DNA of 64,000 nt from Paracoccus sp. R12_2 (GCF_017744015.1 NZ_JAGHRA010000012.1:1-64000); one strand, 5' to 3'; shown: positions 1 through 10,194, counted from the stretch's first letter. The notes: a model not told the origin generated them from the letters alone. Made by a program: numbers and translations.

Positions 1-711
1 ATGCGGGGCGGCGGGGGGCAGGGCGCGCGCGGCGGCGGCCGCGACGATGCGGTCAAGATCGCAATGGGCTGCGATGAAGTCGCCGGCACGCTGCAGGATA
101 TCGTCCAGACCGGCGGTTTCCTCGGCCTGCACAAGGCCCAGGTGGCGTTCGGGCAGATCGATATTGCCCTGTCGGGGCAGCACGCCCAGAACCGCGATCC
201 CCGCCGCCTGCATTCCCTCGCGGATCAGCGCCTCGTGCCGCACGGATGCGACGCGGTTCAGCACCACGCCCGCGAACGGCAGATCCGGCCGCAGCGAGGC
301 AAAGCCTCGTGCCACCGCCGCCGCCGATTGTGCCTGACCGGACACGTCAAGGATCAGGACCACCGGCCACCCCATCAGCGCCGCGATCTCGGCGCTGGCG
401 CCGATGCCGGTCTCGCCCGGTTTCGCCACCCCGTCGAACAGCCCCATCGACCCCTCGGCCAGCGCCAGATCCGCGTCATCCGCCAGCGCTGCGTGGGCTG
501 CGATCTGCGCGGCACCCATTGCCCATGTGTCGAGATTGAACGACGCGCGACCCGAGGCCGCCAGATGAAATGCCGGGTCGATATAGTCTGGGCCCGACTT
601 GAAAGGCTGCACCAACATGCCGTGCGCCCTCAGCGCGGTCAGCAGCCCCAGCATCAGCGTCGTCTTGCCGGTCCCCGAGGCTGGGGCGGATATCATCAGG
701 CCCGGCGTCAT
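1..711 (-). CDS. cobB: cobyrinate a,c-diamide synthase, CobB (partial, 3' end beyond window)
   Basis: CobB amidates the a and c side chains of (hydrogeno)byrinic acid with glutamine and ATP in the aerobic cobalamin pathway. The first 237 residues are present and the frame stays open to the window edge. The N-terminus [19 protein letters not shown] is the P-loop of the dethiobiotin-synthetase-like ATP-binding domain, and a conserved [17 protein letters not shown] segment follows. The C-terminal glutamine amidotransferase domain lies outside. The ATG overlaps the cobM stop (ATGA), so it is the last visible gene of the minus-strand cob operon. The related cobyric acid synthase CobQ is less likely, because this gene starts directly on the P-loop and has the SGPDYIDP motif. 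Confidence 0.93.
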   Translation of the reverse strand, partial: MTPGLMISAPASGTGKTTLMLGLLTALRAHGMLVQPFKSGPDYIDPAFHLAASGRASFNLDTWAMGAAQIAAHAALADDADLALAEGSMGLFDGVAKPGETGIGASAEIAALMGWPVVLILDVSGQAQSAAAVARGFASLRPDLPFAGVVLNRVASVRHEALIREGMQAAGIAVLGVLPRQGNIDLPERHLGLVQAEETAGLDDILQRAGDFIAAHCDLDRIVAAAAARALPPAAPH

Positions 712-1481
712 TCGGAAAACCGCGGGCTGGGGCCGAACGGGCGATACCGGCGGTCGTAATCGGCGGCGTAAAGGCGGCTTTCATCAAATCCTTCTGCCGC
801 CAGCGCGGGGCCGACAAGGATCAGCGCGGTCCGATCGATGCCCTGTGCCCGATCGGCGATGGTTGCAAGTGTCGCGCGGATCATCCGCTGGTCGGGCCAG
901 CTTGCCCGCCAGACCACAGCGGCCGGGCAGCCCGGTCCGAAATGGGGCGTCAATTCGGACACGACGCGGTCCAGCGCATGAATGGACAGATGGATCGCCA
1001 TCGTCGCGCCGGTTCTGGCAAAATTCGCCAATGTCTCGCCCTCGGGCATCGATGTGGCGCGTCCCTGAGTTCGCGTCAGCACGACCGATTGCGCGATGCC
1101 GGGCAGCGTCAGTTCGGTCTGCAGCAGGGCGGCCGCGGCGGCGAAGGCGGGGACGCCCGGCGTGACCTGGCAGGGAATGCCCAGATCGCGCAGCCGTCGC
1201 AGCTGTTCGCCCATCGCGGACCAGATCGACAGATCGCCCGAATGCAGCCGCGCGACATCCTGGCCTGCTTCATGCGCCGCCCGAATCTCGGCAATGATCC
1301 GGTCGAGGCTGAGGGGGGCCGTATTCACGATCCGCGCGCCCTGCGGGCAGTGGGCAAGCAGCGCGTCGGGGACCAGCGATCCCGCGTAAAGGCAGACCGG
1401 GCAGGCGGCGATCAGGTCGCGCCCGCGCAGCGTGATCAGATCGGCGGCGCCGGGACCGGCACCGATGAAATGGACGGTCAT
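708..1481 (-). CDS. cobM: precorrin-4 C11-methyltransferase, CobM
   Basis: 257 aa SAM-dependent tetrapyrrole methylase that converts precorrin-4 to precorrin-5. The protein starts [20 protein letters not shown], with the glycine-rich GAGPG motif of the family. It also has the CobM/CbiF signature around [15 protein letters not shown] and the [14 protein letters not shown] segment. The start was chosen because the preceding gene ends in an ATGA overlap with it; an upstream in-frame ATG would lie inside cobE. Its own stop overlaps the cobB start. Length is normal for the family. Confidence 0.95.
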   Translation of the reverse strand: MTVHFIGAGPGAADLITLRGRDLIAACPVCLYAGSLVPDALLAHCPQGARIVNTAPLSLDRIIAEIRAAHEAGQDVARLHSGDLSIWSAMGEQLRRLRDLGIPCQVTPGVPAFAAAAALLQTELTLPGIAQSVVLTRTQGRATSMPEGETLANFARTGATMAIHLSIHALDRVVSELTPHFGPGCPAAVVWRASWPDQRMIRATLATIADRAQGIDRTALILVGPALAAEGFDESRLYAADYDRRYRPFGPSPRFSE

Positions 1482-1831
1482 CTTGTTCCTTCGGGTTGGG
1501 ATTCGGCGATGGCGGCGGTGGCGCTGCCGCAACTGCTGATGATGCGCGGGACCACGATGCGTGCGCCCGGACCGCATGCGGCCAGTGCGGCGGCCTCGGC
1601 CACCGATCCGGTCAGATGGGTCGCAAGCACGCGCGCGGACTGGCTGGGCGTCGTGATGCCTGCGACGGCGACCAGATGGAGGGGCCGTCCCAACGCGGCG
1701 ACCTCGGTCCGGCGGGCGTCGATGGTCGCCAGCGCGCAGGCCGGTCCGCCGCGCGCCTCGGCCCGGGTCAAGGCGTCGCGCAACGCCTTCGCCGGGGCGC
1801 CGCTGCGGCACCCGATGCCCGCAATCCTCAT
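1478..1831 (-). CDS. cobE: cobalamin biosynthesis protein CobE (CbiG C-terminal-like)
   Basis: 117 aa, corresponding to the C-terminal domain of CbiG. It begins [21 protein letters not shown], matching the G-x-G-C-R-x-G start of the family, and ends in a [22 protein letters not shown] segment. CobE is small and is associated with the aerobic pathway around precorrin ring contraction; its exact biochemical role is less certain than that of its neighbours. It is joined by 4-bp ATGA overlaps to cobL upstream and cobM downstream, so it is certainly translated within the same operon. Confidence 0.88.
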   Translation of the reverse strand: MRIAGIGCRSGAPAKALRDALTRAEARGGPACALATIDARRTEVAALGRPLHLVAVAGITTPSQSARVLATHLTGSVAEAAALAACGPGARIVVPRIISSCGSATAAIAESQPEGTR

Positions 1832-3018
1832 CGCGTCACCTGCCATTGGGTGACCGGGCGGGCGGCCTGCCAGCCCCGCATACGGCCCAAAGGCGTGGCT
1901 TCGGCGATCTCGAGCCGCTGCAACTTGCCGCCATGGCGGTGTTGCAGGTCGAACAGCAATGCCTCGGTCTCCAGCGTCACGGCATTGGCAACGACTCGCA
2001 CACCCGTCGGCAGCCGGGACCACAGATCGCGAAACAGCGCCGGGCTGCCGCCACCGCCGACGAAGACAGCATCGGGTTCGGGCAGGTCGTCCAGCGCCTG
2101 CGGCGCGGCGCCCGGGCACAGGGTCACCTGGTTGTCCATTCCGAACGCCCTGATATTCGCCTCGATATTGCGCTGTCGATTTTCGCGCGGCTCTACCGTC
2201 CAGGACCGTCCGCCCGCCAGCGCCCATTCGACCGAGACGGAACCCGACCCGCCGCCGATATCCCACAGGATCTCGCGCGGGCGTGGAGCCAGCGCGGCCA
2301 GCGTGATCGCGCGGATGGCGGACTTGGTGATCTGGCCATCATGGGTGAATGTCGCCTGCGGGCGGCCGGGCACGCGGGACAGGCCGATCTCTCGCGGCAG
2401 ATCATCGCCGTTCAGCGCTACCGCGACGGGCGTATCGGCACCGGTCGCGCCGAAGCTTTCGGCACGGGTGAAGCGCACCCGTTCCTGCGGCCCGCCCATG
2501 CGTTCCAGCACCACCATGCCCATCGCACCCATACCCTGCGCCGACAGCCATCGCGCCAGCCCAGGCGGCGCCGTACCGTCGCGCAGCGTGGCGATGATCC
2601 GGCAACCGCGCGACAGATAGGGGCGCAGCCGGGCCAGCGGCGCGGCATGCAGGCCAAGGCAGGTCGTGTCCTCGATCCGCCATCCCAACCGTGCGGCGGC
2701 CAGCGAGAAGACGCCCGGCGCGGGCAGGGCGCGCCATTCGCCGGGCTGCAACTGAGCCGTCAGGCTGCCGCCCGCGCCGAACCAGAAGGGATTTCCTGAC
2801 GCAAGAACCACGACGCGGCGACCTCGTTCGGCCAGGACCGGCGCGATATCGAACGGCACCGGCCATTCCCGACCCTTGTCGCCCGCCTTTGCAAGCGCAA
2901 GGTGACGCGGGCCGCCAAAGACGATATCGGCCCGCGACAGCATCGACCGGCTTGCATCCGGCAGTCCCGACAGGCCATTTTCGCCAATGCCGATGATGGT
3001 CAGCCAGGGTTCATCCAT
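1828..3018 (-). CDS. cobL: precorrin-6Y C5,15-methyltransferase (decarboxylating), CobL
   Basis: 396 aa bifunctional enzyme. The N-terminal half (about residues 1-200, [15 protein letters not shown]) is the CbiE-type tetrapyrrole methylase. The C-terminal half carries the CbiT-type class I methyltransferase motif [14 protein letters not shown] near residue 245. It methylates C5 and C15 and decarboxylates the C12 acetate side chain to give precorrin-8. The start at 3018 follows AGAAGGA; an in-frame ATG three codons upstream (3027) is possible. The start codon overlaps the divergent cobK start by two bases (shared CATG). Confidence 0.94.
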   Translation of the reverse strand: MDEPWLTIIGIGENGLSGLPDASRSMLSRADIVFGGPRHLALAKAGDKGREWPVPFDIAPVLAERGRRVVVLASGNPFWFGAGGSLTAQLQPGEWRALPAPGVFSLAAARLGWRIEDTTCLGLHAAPLARLRPYLSRGCRIIATLRDGTAPPGLARWLSAQGMGAMGMVVLERMGGPQERVRFTRAESFGATGADTPVAVALNGDDLPREIGLSRVPGRPQATFTHDGQITKSAIRAITLAALAPRPREILWDIGGGSGSVSVEWALAGGRSWTVEPRENRQRNIEANIRAFGMDNQVTLCPGAAPQALDDLPEPDAVFVGGGGSPALFRDLWSRLPTGVRVVANAVTLETEALLFDLQHRHGGKLQRLEIAEATPLGRMRGWQAARPVTQWQVTR

Positions 3019-3775
3019 GTCACGCATCCTTCTTCTGGGCGGCACGACCGAGGCCGGCCGTCTGGCGCGGTTGCTGGCCGATGCGGGGATGGACGCGGTC
3101 TATTCCTATGCCGGCCGGACCACGCACCCGGTGGATCAGCCGCTGCCCATCCGCATTGGCGGCTTTGGCGGTGCCGATGGGTTGGCCGATTATCTGCGGG
3201 CGCAGGCGATCGGCCATGTCATCGACGCCACACACCCCTTCGCTGCCCAGATCAGCCGCAATGCCATCGCCGCAGCAAAGGCCACGACGGTTCCGATCCT
3301 GTCGCTGCACCGACCGCCATGGCAACCCGACGCTGGCGACAACTGGTTGCATGTGCCTCATCTTCAGGCAGCCGCGAAGGTTTTGCCCGAAGAACCGGCG
3401 CACGTGTTTCTGGCCATCGGCAGGCAGCATCTGGCAGCGTTTGCGGAACTTTCGCATCACTGGCTGCTGCGACTGGTGGATCCGCCCGATGCCCCGCTGT
3501 CCTTGCGCAACGCGCATGCAGTGATCGCGCGTGGCCCGTTCACGCCCGACGCGGACGAGGCGCTGCTGCGTGACCATGCGATCACCCATCTCGTCACCAG
3601 AAACGCTGGCGGAACCGGCGCCAAGGCCAAGCTGATCGCGGCACGGCGACTTGGCCTGTCGGTCGTGATGGTCGACCGTCCGGCCCTGCCGCCATGCGAC
3701 AGTGTCGACACCCCGGAGGCTGCAATCGACTGGGTGCATCAGACGACCCCTGCGCGATGGCTGCGCGGTGTATAG
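3017..3775 (+). CDS. cobK: precorrin-6A reductase, CobK
   Basis: 252 aa NADPH-dependent reductase that converts precorrin-6A to precorrin-6B. It starts [20 protein letters not shown] with the family's G-G-T-x-E motif, followed by YSYAGRT and the conserved VIDATHPFA segment. It is the only plus-strand gene inside an otherwise minus-strand operon. Its ATG shares two bases with the cobL ATG, and its last 37 bases overlap the 3' end of cobJ. Its promoter must therefore lie inside the cobL coding region. The ribosome-binding site is weak (CAGGG about 10 nt upstream), and an in-frame ATG at 2987 is an alternative start. Confidence 0.93.
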   Translation: MSRILLLGGTTEAGRLARLLADAGMDAVYSYAGRTTHPVDQPLPIRIGGFGGADGLADYLRAQAIGHVIDATHPFAAQISRNAIAAAKATTVPILSLHRPPWQPDAGDNWLHVPHLQAAAKVLPEEPAHVFLAIGRQHLAAFAELSHHWLLRLVDPPDAPLSLRNAHAVIARGPFTPDADEALLRDHAITHLVTRNAGGTGAKAKLIAARRLGLSVVMVDRPALPPCDSVDTPEAAIDWVHQTTPARWLRGV

Positions 3776-4482
3776 ACCCATCGCCCGACGCGTTGCGTGG
3801 CCCTGTTGCCGACCAGCACGACAGTCCGCATGTCGGCCATGTCGGGCGTGGCCTCGGCCAGCGTGACGATGCGTAGCGTCTCGGCCGGGGTCGAGACGGC
3901 GCGGGCAAAGATCATCAGCCGGTCGGGTTCGCATTCCTCGCGCAGGATGGCCAGCGCACGGACGAAACCGTCCGGCCGGCTGGCCGAGCGGGGGTTATAG
4001 AATGCCATCGCGAAATCGCCCCGCGCGGCATGGCGAAGCCGGTGTTCGATGATCGCGAATGGCTTGAGATTGTCCGACAGGTTGATCGCGCAGAAATCGT
4101 GGCCCAATGGCGCACCCGCGCGGGCGGCGGCGGCCAGCATCGCCGTGATGCCGGGCAGGACGCGGATGTCGGAATCCTGGCCGGGATGCGCCTCCAACGC
4201 CTCGAACAGGGCCGAGGCCATCGCGAAGACGCCCGGATCGCCCGATGACACGATCACGACGCGGCGGCCCATGGCGGCCATGTCCAGTGCCGATCTTGCC
4301 CTGTCCAGTTCGACCCGATTGTCCGATGGGTGCAATCTCAGGCCGGGGCGCGGCGTGATGCGGGCCACATAGGGAACATAGCCGACGATATCGGTCGCCT
4401 CGGCCAGCGCCGCAATGACCTCGGGGGTGATCTGCGCCTCGGCGCCCGGACCGATTCCGGCGACGGTGATCCAGCCGCTCAT
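3739..4482 (-). CDS. cobJ: precorrin-3B C17-methyltransferase, CobJ
   Basis: 247 aa tetrapyrrole methylase that carries out C17 methylation and ring contraction of precorrin-3B to precorrin-4. Visible family motifs are GIGPGAEAQITPEV at the N-terminus, the SSGDPGVFAMASALFE stretch and ENxx-type MAFYNPRSASRP. ATG overlaps the cobI stop by 4 bp. Its 3' end overlaps the convergent cobK by 37 bp, so readthrough from cobJ to cobL crosses cobK entirely in antisense. Confidence 0.95.
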   Translation of the reverse strand: MSGWITVAGIGPGAEAQITPEVIAALAEATDIVGYVPYVARITPRPGLRLHPSDNRVELDRARSALDMAAMGRRVVIVSSGDPGVFAMASALFEALEAHPGQDSDIRVLPGITAMLAAAARAGAPLGHDFCAINLSDNLKPFAIIEHRLRHAARGDFAMAFYNPRSASRPDGFVRALAILREECEPDRLMIFARAVSTPAETLRIVTLAEATPDMADMRTVVLVGNRATQRVGRWVYTPRSHRAGVV

Positions 4483-5222
4483 TCCGCGGCCCCGGCCAAT
4501 CGGATGGGACGGCGCCCCTGGCCGTGGACCATCACGATGGCGAAATAGGGACAGTCCCGATCCTCGATCTCGGCCAGCCGCGCGACGCGTTGACCCGGCA
4601 TGGTGCCGCGTTCAATCAGCCACGCCGAATCCAACCGGCCCGCACGGGCCAGCGCACGCCGGATCTTGGGAAGGTTGCGCCCGGTCTTCATCACCACCAG
4701 CGCGTCGGCGCCTTGCATGTGCCGCGTCAGATCCGCCTCGGACAGGGTGCCCATCAGCACGCACAGCACATCGTCACCCCATGTGATCGGCTGTCCCGTG
4801 GCGTTCCAGCAGCCGGCCATGCCGGGAATGCCGGGAATGATCTCGATCGCAGCGCTGTCGCGCAGCCGGACATACAGATGCATGAAAGAGCCGTAGAAGA
4901 ACGGATCGCCCTCGCACAGCACCACGACATCCTCGTGGGCGGCCAGCGCCGCAAGTCGATGCGCCCAGTCGTCATAGAAGGCCGCCAGCAGATCGTTATA
5001 GGCGGGGCTGTCGAAGGGCAGTTCGGTCGTCACCGGATATTCCATCGGGTGTTCGTGGGCGCCCGATGCCAGCATTCCATCGACGATGCGGCGCGCCTGC
5101 CCCGGTCGTCCCGCCTTGCGGAAATAGGCGACATGACGCACGGACCGGATCGCCCGATCGGCGCGAACCGAGATCAGGTCGGGATCGCCGGGGCCAAGGC
5201 CCGCGCAGATGATCTTGCCCAT
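4479..5222 (-). CDS. cobI: precorrin-2 C20-methyltransferase, CobI
   Basis: 247 aa. Starts MGKIICAGLGPGDPDLISVRA, the characteristic C20-methyltransferase opening. It also has VVLCEGDPFFYGSFMHLY and the IPGIPGMAGCWN segment seen in CobI/CbiL. It converts precorrin-2 to precorrin-3A, the first cobalamin-specific methylation. Separated from cobH by 3 bp and overlapping cobJ by 4 bp. Confidence 0.95.
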   Translation of the reverse strand: MGKIICAGLGPGDPDLISVRADRAIRSVRHVAYFRKAGRPGQARRIVDGMLASGAHEHPMEYPVTTELPFDSPAYNDLLAAFYDDWAHRLAALAAHEDVVVLCEGDPFFYGSFMHLYVRLRDSAAIEIIPGIPGMAGCWNATGQPITWGDDVLCVLMGTLSEADLTRHMQGADALVVMKTGRNLPKIRRALARAGRLDSAWLIERGTMPGQRVARLAEIEDRDCPYFAIVMVHGQGRRPIRLAGAAE

Positions 5223-5225
5223 CGC

Positions 5226-5858
5226 CTATTCCCTCCGGCTTGCCAGCGCGTTGACGGCGGCCACGGTGATGGCCGAGCCGCCAAGCCGCCCCCTGACGAT
5301 CAGCGCGGGCACCGGCGCGGCGTCGATCAGGGCCTGTTTTGATTCTGCGGCCCCGACGAAACCGACCGGACAGCCGATGATGGCTGCGGGGCGGGGACAG
5401 GCCGGGTCTTCCAACATGTTCAGCAGATGGAACAGCGCCGTGGGCGCGTTGCCGATCGCGATCACTGCACCGGCCAGATGGGGGCGCCACAATTCGATCG
5501 CGGCGGCGCTGCGGGTATTGGCCATCGCGCGCGCCATGTCGGGGACGCGGGGGTCGTGCAGCGTGCAGATCACCGCGTTCTCGGCGGGCAGGCGCGGACG
5601 GGTGATCCCTTCGCTGACCATGCGCGCGTCGCACAGCACCGGTGCGCCACCCTGCAACGCGCGTCGCGCGGCGGCGGCCATGCCGGGGGTGAAACGGACA
5701 TCGCGTTCCAGCCCGACCAGACCTGCCGCGTGGATCATTCGGACGACCACGGGCTCCTCGTCATCGTCGAAGCTGGACAGATCGGCCTCGGCCCGGATCG
5801 TGGCGAAGGATTGGCGATAGATCGCGGCGCCGTCGGTTTCATAGACATGTGGCATCAC
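5226..5858 (-). CDS. cobH: precorrin-8X methylmutase, CobH
   Basis: 210 aa. It moves the C11 methyl group to C12, giving hydrogenobyrinic acid. The active-site histidine is visible as His43 in VVRMIHAAGLVG, the same number as the catalytic His in the characterised family member. GCPVGFVGAAESKQAL near the C-terminus is also typical. ATG overlaps the cobG stop by 4 bp; a second Met directly follows the first. Confidence 0.95.
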   Translation of the reverse strand: MMPHVYETDGAAIYRQSFATIRAEADLSSFDDDEEPVVVRMIHAAGLVGLERDVRFTPGMAAAARRALQGGAPVLCDARMVSEGITRPRLPAENAVICTLHDPRVPDMARAMANTRSAAAIELWRPHLAGAVIAIGNAPTALFHLLNMLEDPACPRPAAIIGCPVGFVGAAESKQALIDAAPVPALIVRGRLGGSAITVAAVNALASRRE

Positions 5859-6964
5859 AGGATTCCTGGCAATTCATCGGGCCGCAGCCCGGTCCGCTGC
5901 GGGGCATCGCCCGCGCGACCGTTGCGGATCAGGTCGAAACCTTGCGGGGTCGCGGTCAGCGTCCGGTCGGCCGGGCGTGGCCAGCCGCAGCCCTTTGCGC
6001 AGCCCGACACATGCAGGATCGCACCGTCCGGTATCGCGGGGGCCAGTTGCCGCGCCAGTTCGCGCGTGGGCGCACAGGCCTGCGCACATCGGGGCGCGCC
6101 GGTGCAGGCGCGCAGCCGCAGGCGGGGATCGTCGGGGGACAGGATCAGGCCGCTCAGCGCTGGAACGGTCGCGAGCCCCTCGATCAGCAGCATGCGCCAC
6201 GGGGTGACGCGAAGCGGACCAAATTCGGAAATTGCCTGTAGAAGGTCGGCTGTCATCTGGCCGAACTCCGGCGCGACTAGCACGCCCTGCGCGACCGGTC
6301 CCGGACCGGGGGCGCGTCGCGGCAAAGCCGAGGCGTGCACCGCGTTCTCAGGGTGCGGCCCGCGCGCGATCAGCGCCGCCATGCGGCCCCGGCCATCGGC
6401 CGCGCCGCCCAGGTCCAGAAACCAGCGGGCCATGGCGATGGCCTGTGCCGCACCGGACAGTCTTTGCCCGCGGGTCATGCCATCGGCGCGCAGGATCGGC
6501 AAACCATCCGCGCCACGTTCCAGCCGGATATCGGCGGGCGTGTCGGCCAGGACCGGGGCCGGGCCGGTATCGACGGCAAAGCCGAATTTCGCGGGCAGGG
6601 TCAGATCGCACAAGGCCAGCGCGGTCATCAGTTCGGCGGCGATCCGGTCCGTATCGGCGTCCGCGAAGGGCGTGACGACAAGGTTGCGGCGCGTCTCGGA
6701 CGCGATGTCGGGATCGACCAGTCCCAGCGTCCGAAGCATGGCCACCAGCGGGGCGTGGCTGCCGGGCGTGACGCCGCGCAGTTGCAGATTGGCACGCCCG
6801 GTCAGGTCGATCCGGCCATTTCCGTGCTGGCGTGCGGCCTGTGCGGTGCCCGCCGCCTGCGCCGATGTCAGCCGCCCGCCGGGCGGCCGCAGCCGCACCA
6901 CCCAGCCATCGCCTGACTCCATCGGGCGCAGCGCGCCGGGGCACCATCCCCTGATCGGCGTCAT
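5855..6964 (-). CDS. cobG: precorrin-3B synthase, CobG
   Basis: 369 aa. CobG is the oxygen-dependent monooxygenase that turns precorrin-3A into precorrin-3B, which marks this as the aerobic route. It is a sulfite/nitrite-reductase-like protein. The N-terminal half contains GRIDLTGRANLQLRGV, and cysteines for the 4Fe-4S cluster lie around residues 284-290 (ACTGAPRCAQAC) and 320-326 (SGCAKGC). The ATG at 6964 overlaps the cobN stop by 4 bp and is preferred over an upstream in-frame Met inside cobN. No cobZ-type replacement is present here. Confidence 0.93.
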   Translation of the reverse strand: MTPIRGWCPGALRPMESGDGWVVRLRPPGGRLTSAQAAGTAQAARQHGNGRIDLTGRANLQLRGVTPGSHAPLVAMLRTLGLVDPDIASETRRNLVVTPFADADTDRIAAELMTALALCDLTLPAKFGFAVDTGPAPVLADTPADIRLERGADGLPILRADGMTRGQRLSGAAQAIAMARWFLDLGGAADGRGRMAALIARGPHPENAVHASALPRRAPGPGPVAQGVLVAPEFGQMTADLLQAISEFGPLRVTPWRMLLIEGLATVPALSGLILSPDDPRLRLRACTGAPRCAQACAPTRELARQLAPAIPDGAILHVSGCAKGCGWPRPADRTLTATPQGFDLIRNGRAGDAPQRTGLRPDELPGIL

Positions 6965-9900
6965 GATCCGGTCTCCAGCGTGGCCGCGATCGAATTGCGC
7001 CGTGTGAACCACAAACCGGCCTCGGCCAGACGACGGAACAGGTCGCGCATGGCGGCCAGCGCGGCGGGGTTGGCATCCGCCATGAACGCCACGATCCGGG
7101 CCCGGCCAAGCGTTGCATCGTGATAGAGGTCGAAAAGATGCGGGGGCACGGCCTGGGCCAGATGCGCGAACGCCGCCATATGGTCCAGCGTCGCGGCGAT
7201 TTCCGCCGCACCGCGAAACCCATGCGCCGTCATCGCGTCGGCCCAGTGCGGATCGGCGGCCCGCGCGCGCACCACGCGGGCGATTTCTTCCGTCAGGGCA
7301 CGGGCGCGGGGACGGTCCGGCCGGGTGGTGTCAAGGTGATACATCGCCGGCGCGTCCGCGCCGATCCGGGACATTGCCGCAGCAAAACCGGCTTCGTGCG
7401 CGGCATAGTCGGCGGCCAGCAGCAGATCGCTTTCAGGCAGGTCCTGCGCATGGACGAAACTGTCGGCGCATGCCAGCCTGGCTTCCAGTGCCGGGCGTTC
7501 GCGGCGGGGGACACCGTCCTGACCGATCGCCCAGCTTGATGCCGCCAGCCACGCCTCGGCGGCGGCCTGCCGCGCGGCTTCGGTGAATGTTCCGGCGGCG
7601 ACGCCCATCCCCAGCCCATACTGACCCGGTTCGGGGCCGAAGACGCGTGGGCTGCGCGCAAGATAGGGATTGTCGGATGGGGCCTCGTCGCGCCCAGCCA
7701 ACGCCGACGCACCGGTTTCGAACAGCTGCGCAAGCACCGGGAACGTGTCGCGGAACAGCCCTGACACCCGCAGCGTCACGTCGATGCGCGGGCGGTCCAG
7801 CAACGTCAGCGGGATCACCTCGATGCCCGAGACGCGGCCCGATCCTGCGTCCCAGACCGGTTTCAGACCGGCCAGGTTCAGGGCCATCGCGAATTCTTCG
7901 CCCGCCGTGCGCATCGTCGCGCTGCCCCAAAGATCGACGACCAGTCCGCGCGGCCAGTCGCCGTGATCCTGAAGGTGCCGACGCAACACCTCTTCGGCCA
8001 GTTTCACACCTTGCGCATGGGCCGATTTCGTCGGCACGGCGCGTGGATCGACGCTGTAGAGATTACGTCCGGTGGGCAGAACGTCGCTGCGCCCGCGCGC
8101 GGGCGACCCCGACGGGCCGGGGGGAACGTGGTCTCCGTTCAGCGCGGCCAGCAGGCCCGCGCGTTCCGCGGTGCCGCAGGAACCCGCGCCAAAGACATGC
8201 AGTCCTGCGCCGTACTGGCTTTCCTTGATGTCGCACACGAAGCGGTCGATCCGGGTGATCGCCTCGGCGGACGATGCGCCGGCCGGAATGCCCAGATCCG
8301 TTTCGACGCCCGCGCCGCGCGCCTCGTCCCGGATATCGGCGATCAGCCGGTCGCGGCGACCGGGGTCCAGCCCGTCGGCGGTCGAATATTCGTCCAGCAG
8401 CCGCTCAAGATCGCTTAGCCCCGCCGGTATCCGCGCCTGCTGCATCGGCGGCGGCAGATGGCCAAGCGTCACGGCGCCCAGACGCCGCTTGGCCTGCGCG
8501 GCTTCGCCCGGATCGTTGACGATGAACGGGTAGATGATGGGCAGCGCGCCCGCCAATGCCTCGGGCCAGCATTCGGCCGACAGTGCCACGGCCTTGCCGG
8601 GCAACCATTCCAGCGTGCCATGCGCGCCCATGTGGATCAGCGCGTGCAGGCCCTGCGCCCGCAGCCACAGATAGAAGGCGACATAGGCGTGGCGCGGCAC
8701 GCGGCTGAGGTCATGGTAGTCATCGTCCCGCTGTCGCTGGTCGCTGCGTTCGGGCTGCAGTGCCAGCAACAGGTTGCCGCGACGCGCAGCGGCGAAATGA
8801 AACGCGCCATCCGCGAAGGCCGGGTCTTCGGCGGGTTCGCCCCATGTCCTGGACAGTTCGTCCCGCAGGCGTGGGGGAAGCGATTTCAGGGCCGCCAGAT
8901 AATCCGCGACCGGAAACGCGATACGTTCGGTTTGCAGGGCTTGCGCCGAAGCCCCGGTCGGGACGCAATAGCCTTCGTCCGCCAACACGCTTGCGACCGC
9001 ATCGGCCGAGGCCAGCGCGTCCAGCCCCACCGCATGCGCCATCTGCCAGTCGCGACCGGGATATGTGGACAGGATCATCGCCACCCGCCGCGCGGCGGGT
9101 GGCGTGATCGGCAATCGGTGCCATGCCGCGACCCGATCAACAGCTTGTGCGACGAGGACTGGATCTGCGCGATGCGCGAAGCGGCTGAATTGCAGGTCGG
9201 GATCGCGCGGCCCAGGCGCCTTGAAACTGACAGCGCCGGCGAAGATGCGGCCGTCGATTTCCGGCAGGACCACATGCATCGCCAGATCCGCCGGCGACAG
9301 CCCGCGCTCGGCCCGCGCCCATTCGTGCCGGCGATTCGTGGACAGCGCCACCTGGAAGACAGGGCAGGCCAAGTCGTCGAACGGGCCCGAAGCGGTCTCG
9401 GCCCGGACCGAAAATCCGGTTGCGTTGACGATCGCCGCAGGTGTGTCACGCAAGGCTTGTCGAAACCACGCCCCGAAGCCCGGCGATTTCAGCGACGGGG
9501 CAAAGACCCCGCAACTGGCAAACCCGGCCCGTCGCAAGCCATGGATCAGCGCGTCGATGGGCCCCGTATCGGCAGCGGCAAGATAGCTGCGGTAGAAGCT
9601 GACGATGGCCAGCGACCCCTCTGGCGCGGCCGGGATCACGCCGGCATCGGGATCGTAGAAGCCCCAGTCGGGCAATGTCGTCCGACCCGTCACCGGACCG
9701 GCATAGAGACCTGCGGCCAGTGCCATCTGCGCCAGCGCCGCCTGTGCGGCGACCGCGCCGCCCTGATCGCAAAGCCGCTTGAGTTGCCGCAGCACGGAAC
9801 CCGGCACGGTCGAGACGGCATCCAGCCGGGGGTCGTCCCGCCCGTCTGCGGGCAGCACAGCCAGCGCGATGCCCTTGCGCCGCGCAAGATCCTGCACCGA

Positions 9901-10194
9901 GGCAAGGCCATAGGACCAATAGGCCTCGCCGCCGATCAGGCGGATCAGGATACCCTTTGCCCCGGCCAGAGTGTTTTCCAGGTAGGTATCGACCGACACC
10001 GGATGGCGCAGCGCCACCAGATTGCACAGCCGCATCGACGGCAGCGCGCCTTTCGCGCGTTTCCAGCCCGTCGCGAAAGCGCCCAGATCGCTGTCGGAAT
10101 AGGACAGCACCACCAGATCCGCGGGCGTCTGACCGGGATCGAAGGGGGTGTCGGTCTCATCCAGACCGTGGCTTTCGCGGAAGACGACATGCAT
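6961..10194 (-). CDS. cobN: cobaltochelatase large subunit, CobN
   Basis: 1077 aa. CobN is the porphyrin-binding, ATP-dependent Co2+ chelatase subunit that works with CobS and CobT on hydrogenobyrinate a,c-diamide. The family hallmark HMGAHGTLEWLPGK, shared with the magnesium chelatase H subunit, is present. The start at 10194 follows the cobW stop with a one-base overlap (TGATG), and the protein begins MHVVFRESHGLDE. It is shorter than the roughly 1250-aa CobN described from Pseudomonas denitrificans, but both ends look intact. cobS and cobT are not in this window. Confidence 0.94.
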   Translation of the reverse strand: MHVVFRESHGLDETDTPFDPGQTPADLVVLSYSDSDLGAFATGWKRAKGALPSMRLCNLVALRHPVSVDTYLENTLAGAKGILIRLIGGEAYWSYGLASVQDLARRKGIALAVLPADGRDDPRLDAVSTVPGSVLRQLKRLCDQGGAVAAQAALAQMALAAGLYAGPVTGRTTLPDWGFYDPDAGVIPAAPEGSLAIVSFYRSYLAAADTGPIDALIHGLRRAGFASCGVFAPSLKSPGFGAWFRQALRDTPAAIVNATGFSVRAETASGPFDDLACPVFQVALSTNRRHEWARAERGLSPADLAMHVVLPEIDGRIFAGAVSFKAPGPRDPDLQFSRFAHRADPVLVAQAVDRVAAWHRLPITPPAARRVAMILSTYPGRDWQMAHAVGLDALASADAVASVLADEGYCVPTGASAQALQTERIAFPVADYLAALKSLPPRLRDELSRTWGEPAEDPAFADGAFHFAAARRGNLLLALQPERSDQRQRDDDYHDLSRVPRHAYVAFYLWLRAQGLHALIHMGAHGTLEWLPGKAVALSAECWPEALAGALPIIYPFIVNDPGEAAQAKRRLGAVTLGHLPPPMQQARIPAGLSDLERLLDEYSTADGLDPGRRDRLIADIRDEARGAGVETDLGIPAGASSAEAITRIDRFVCDIKESQYGAGLHVFGAGSCGTAERAGLLAALNGDHVPPGPSGSPARGRSDVLPTGRNLYSVDPRAVPTKSAHAQGVKLAEEVLRRHLQDHGDWPRGLVVDLWGSATMRTAGEEFAMALNLAGLKPVWDAGSGRVSGIEVIPLTLLDRPRIDVTLRVSGLFRDTFPVLAQLFETGASALAGRDEAPSDNPYLARSPRVFGPEPGQYGLGMGVAAGTFTEAARQAAAEAWLAASSWAIGQDGVPRRERPALEARLACADSFVHAQDLPESDLLLAADYAAHEAGFAAAMSRIGADAPAMYHLDTTRPDRPRARALTEEIARVVRARAADPHWADAMTAHGFRGAAEIAATLDHMAAFAHLAQAVPPHLFDLYHDATLGRARIVAFMADANPAALAAMRDLFRRLAEAGLWFTRRNSIAATLETGS

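Noticed and set aside
1..759. Plus-strand open frame at the left edge
   Set aside because: The minus strand of the same stretch encodes CobB with a clear P-loop; the plus frame has no recognisable protein features.
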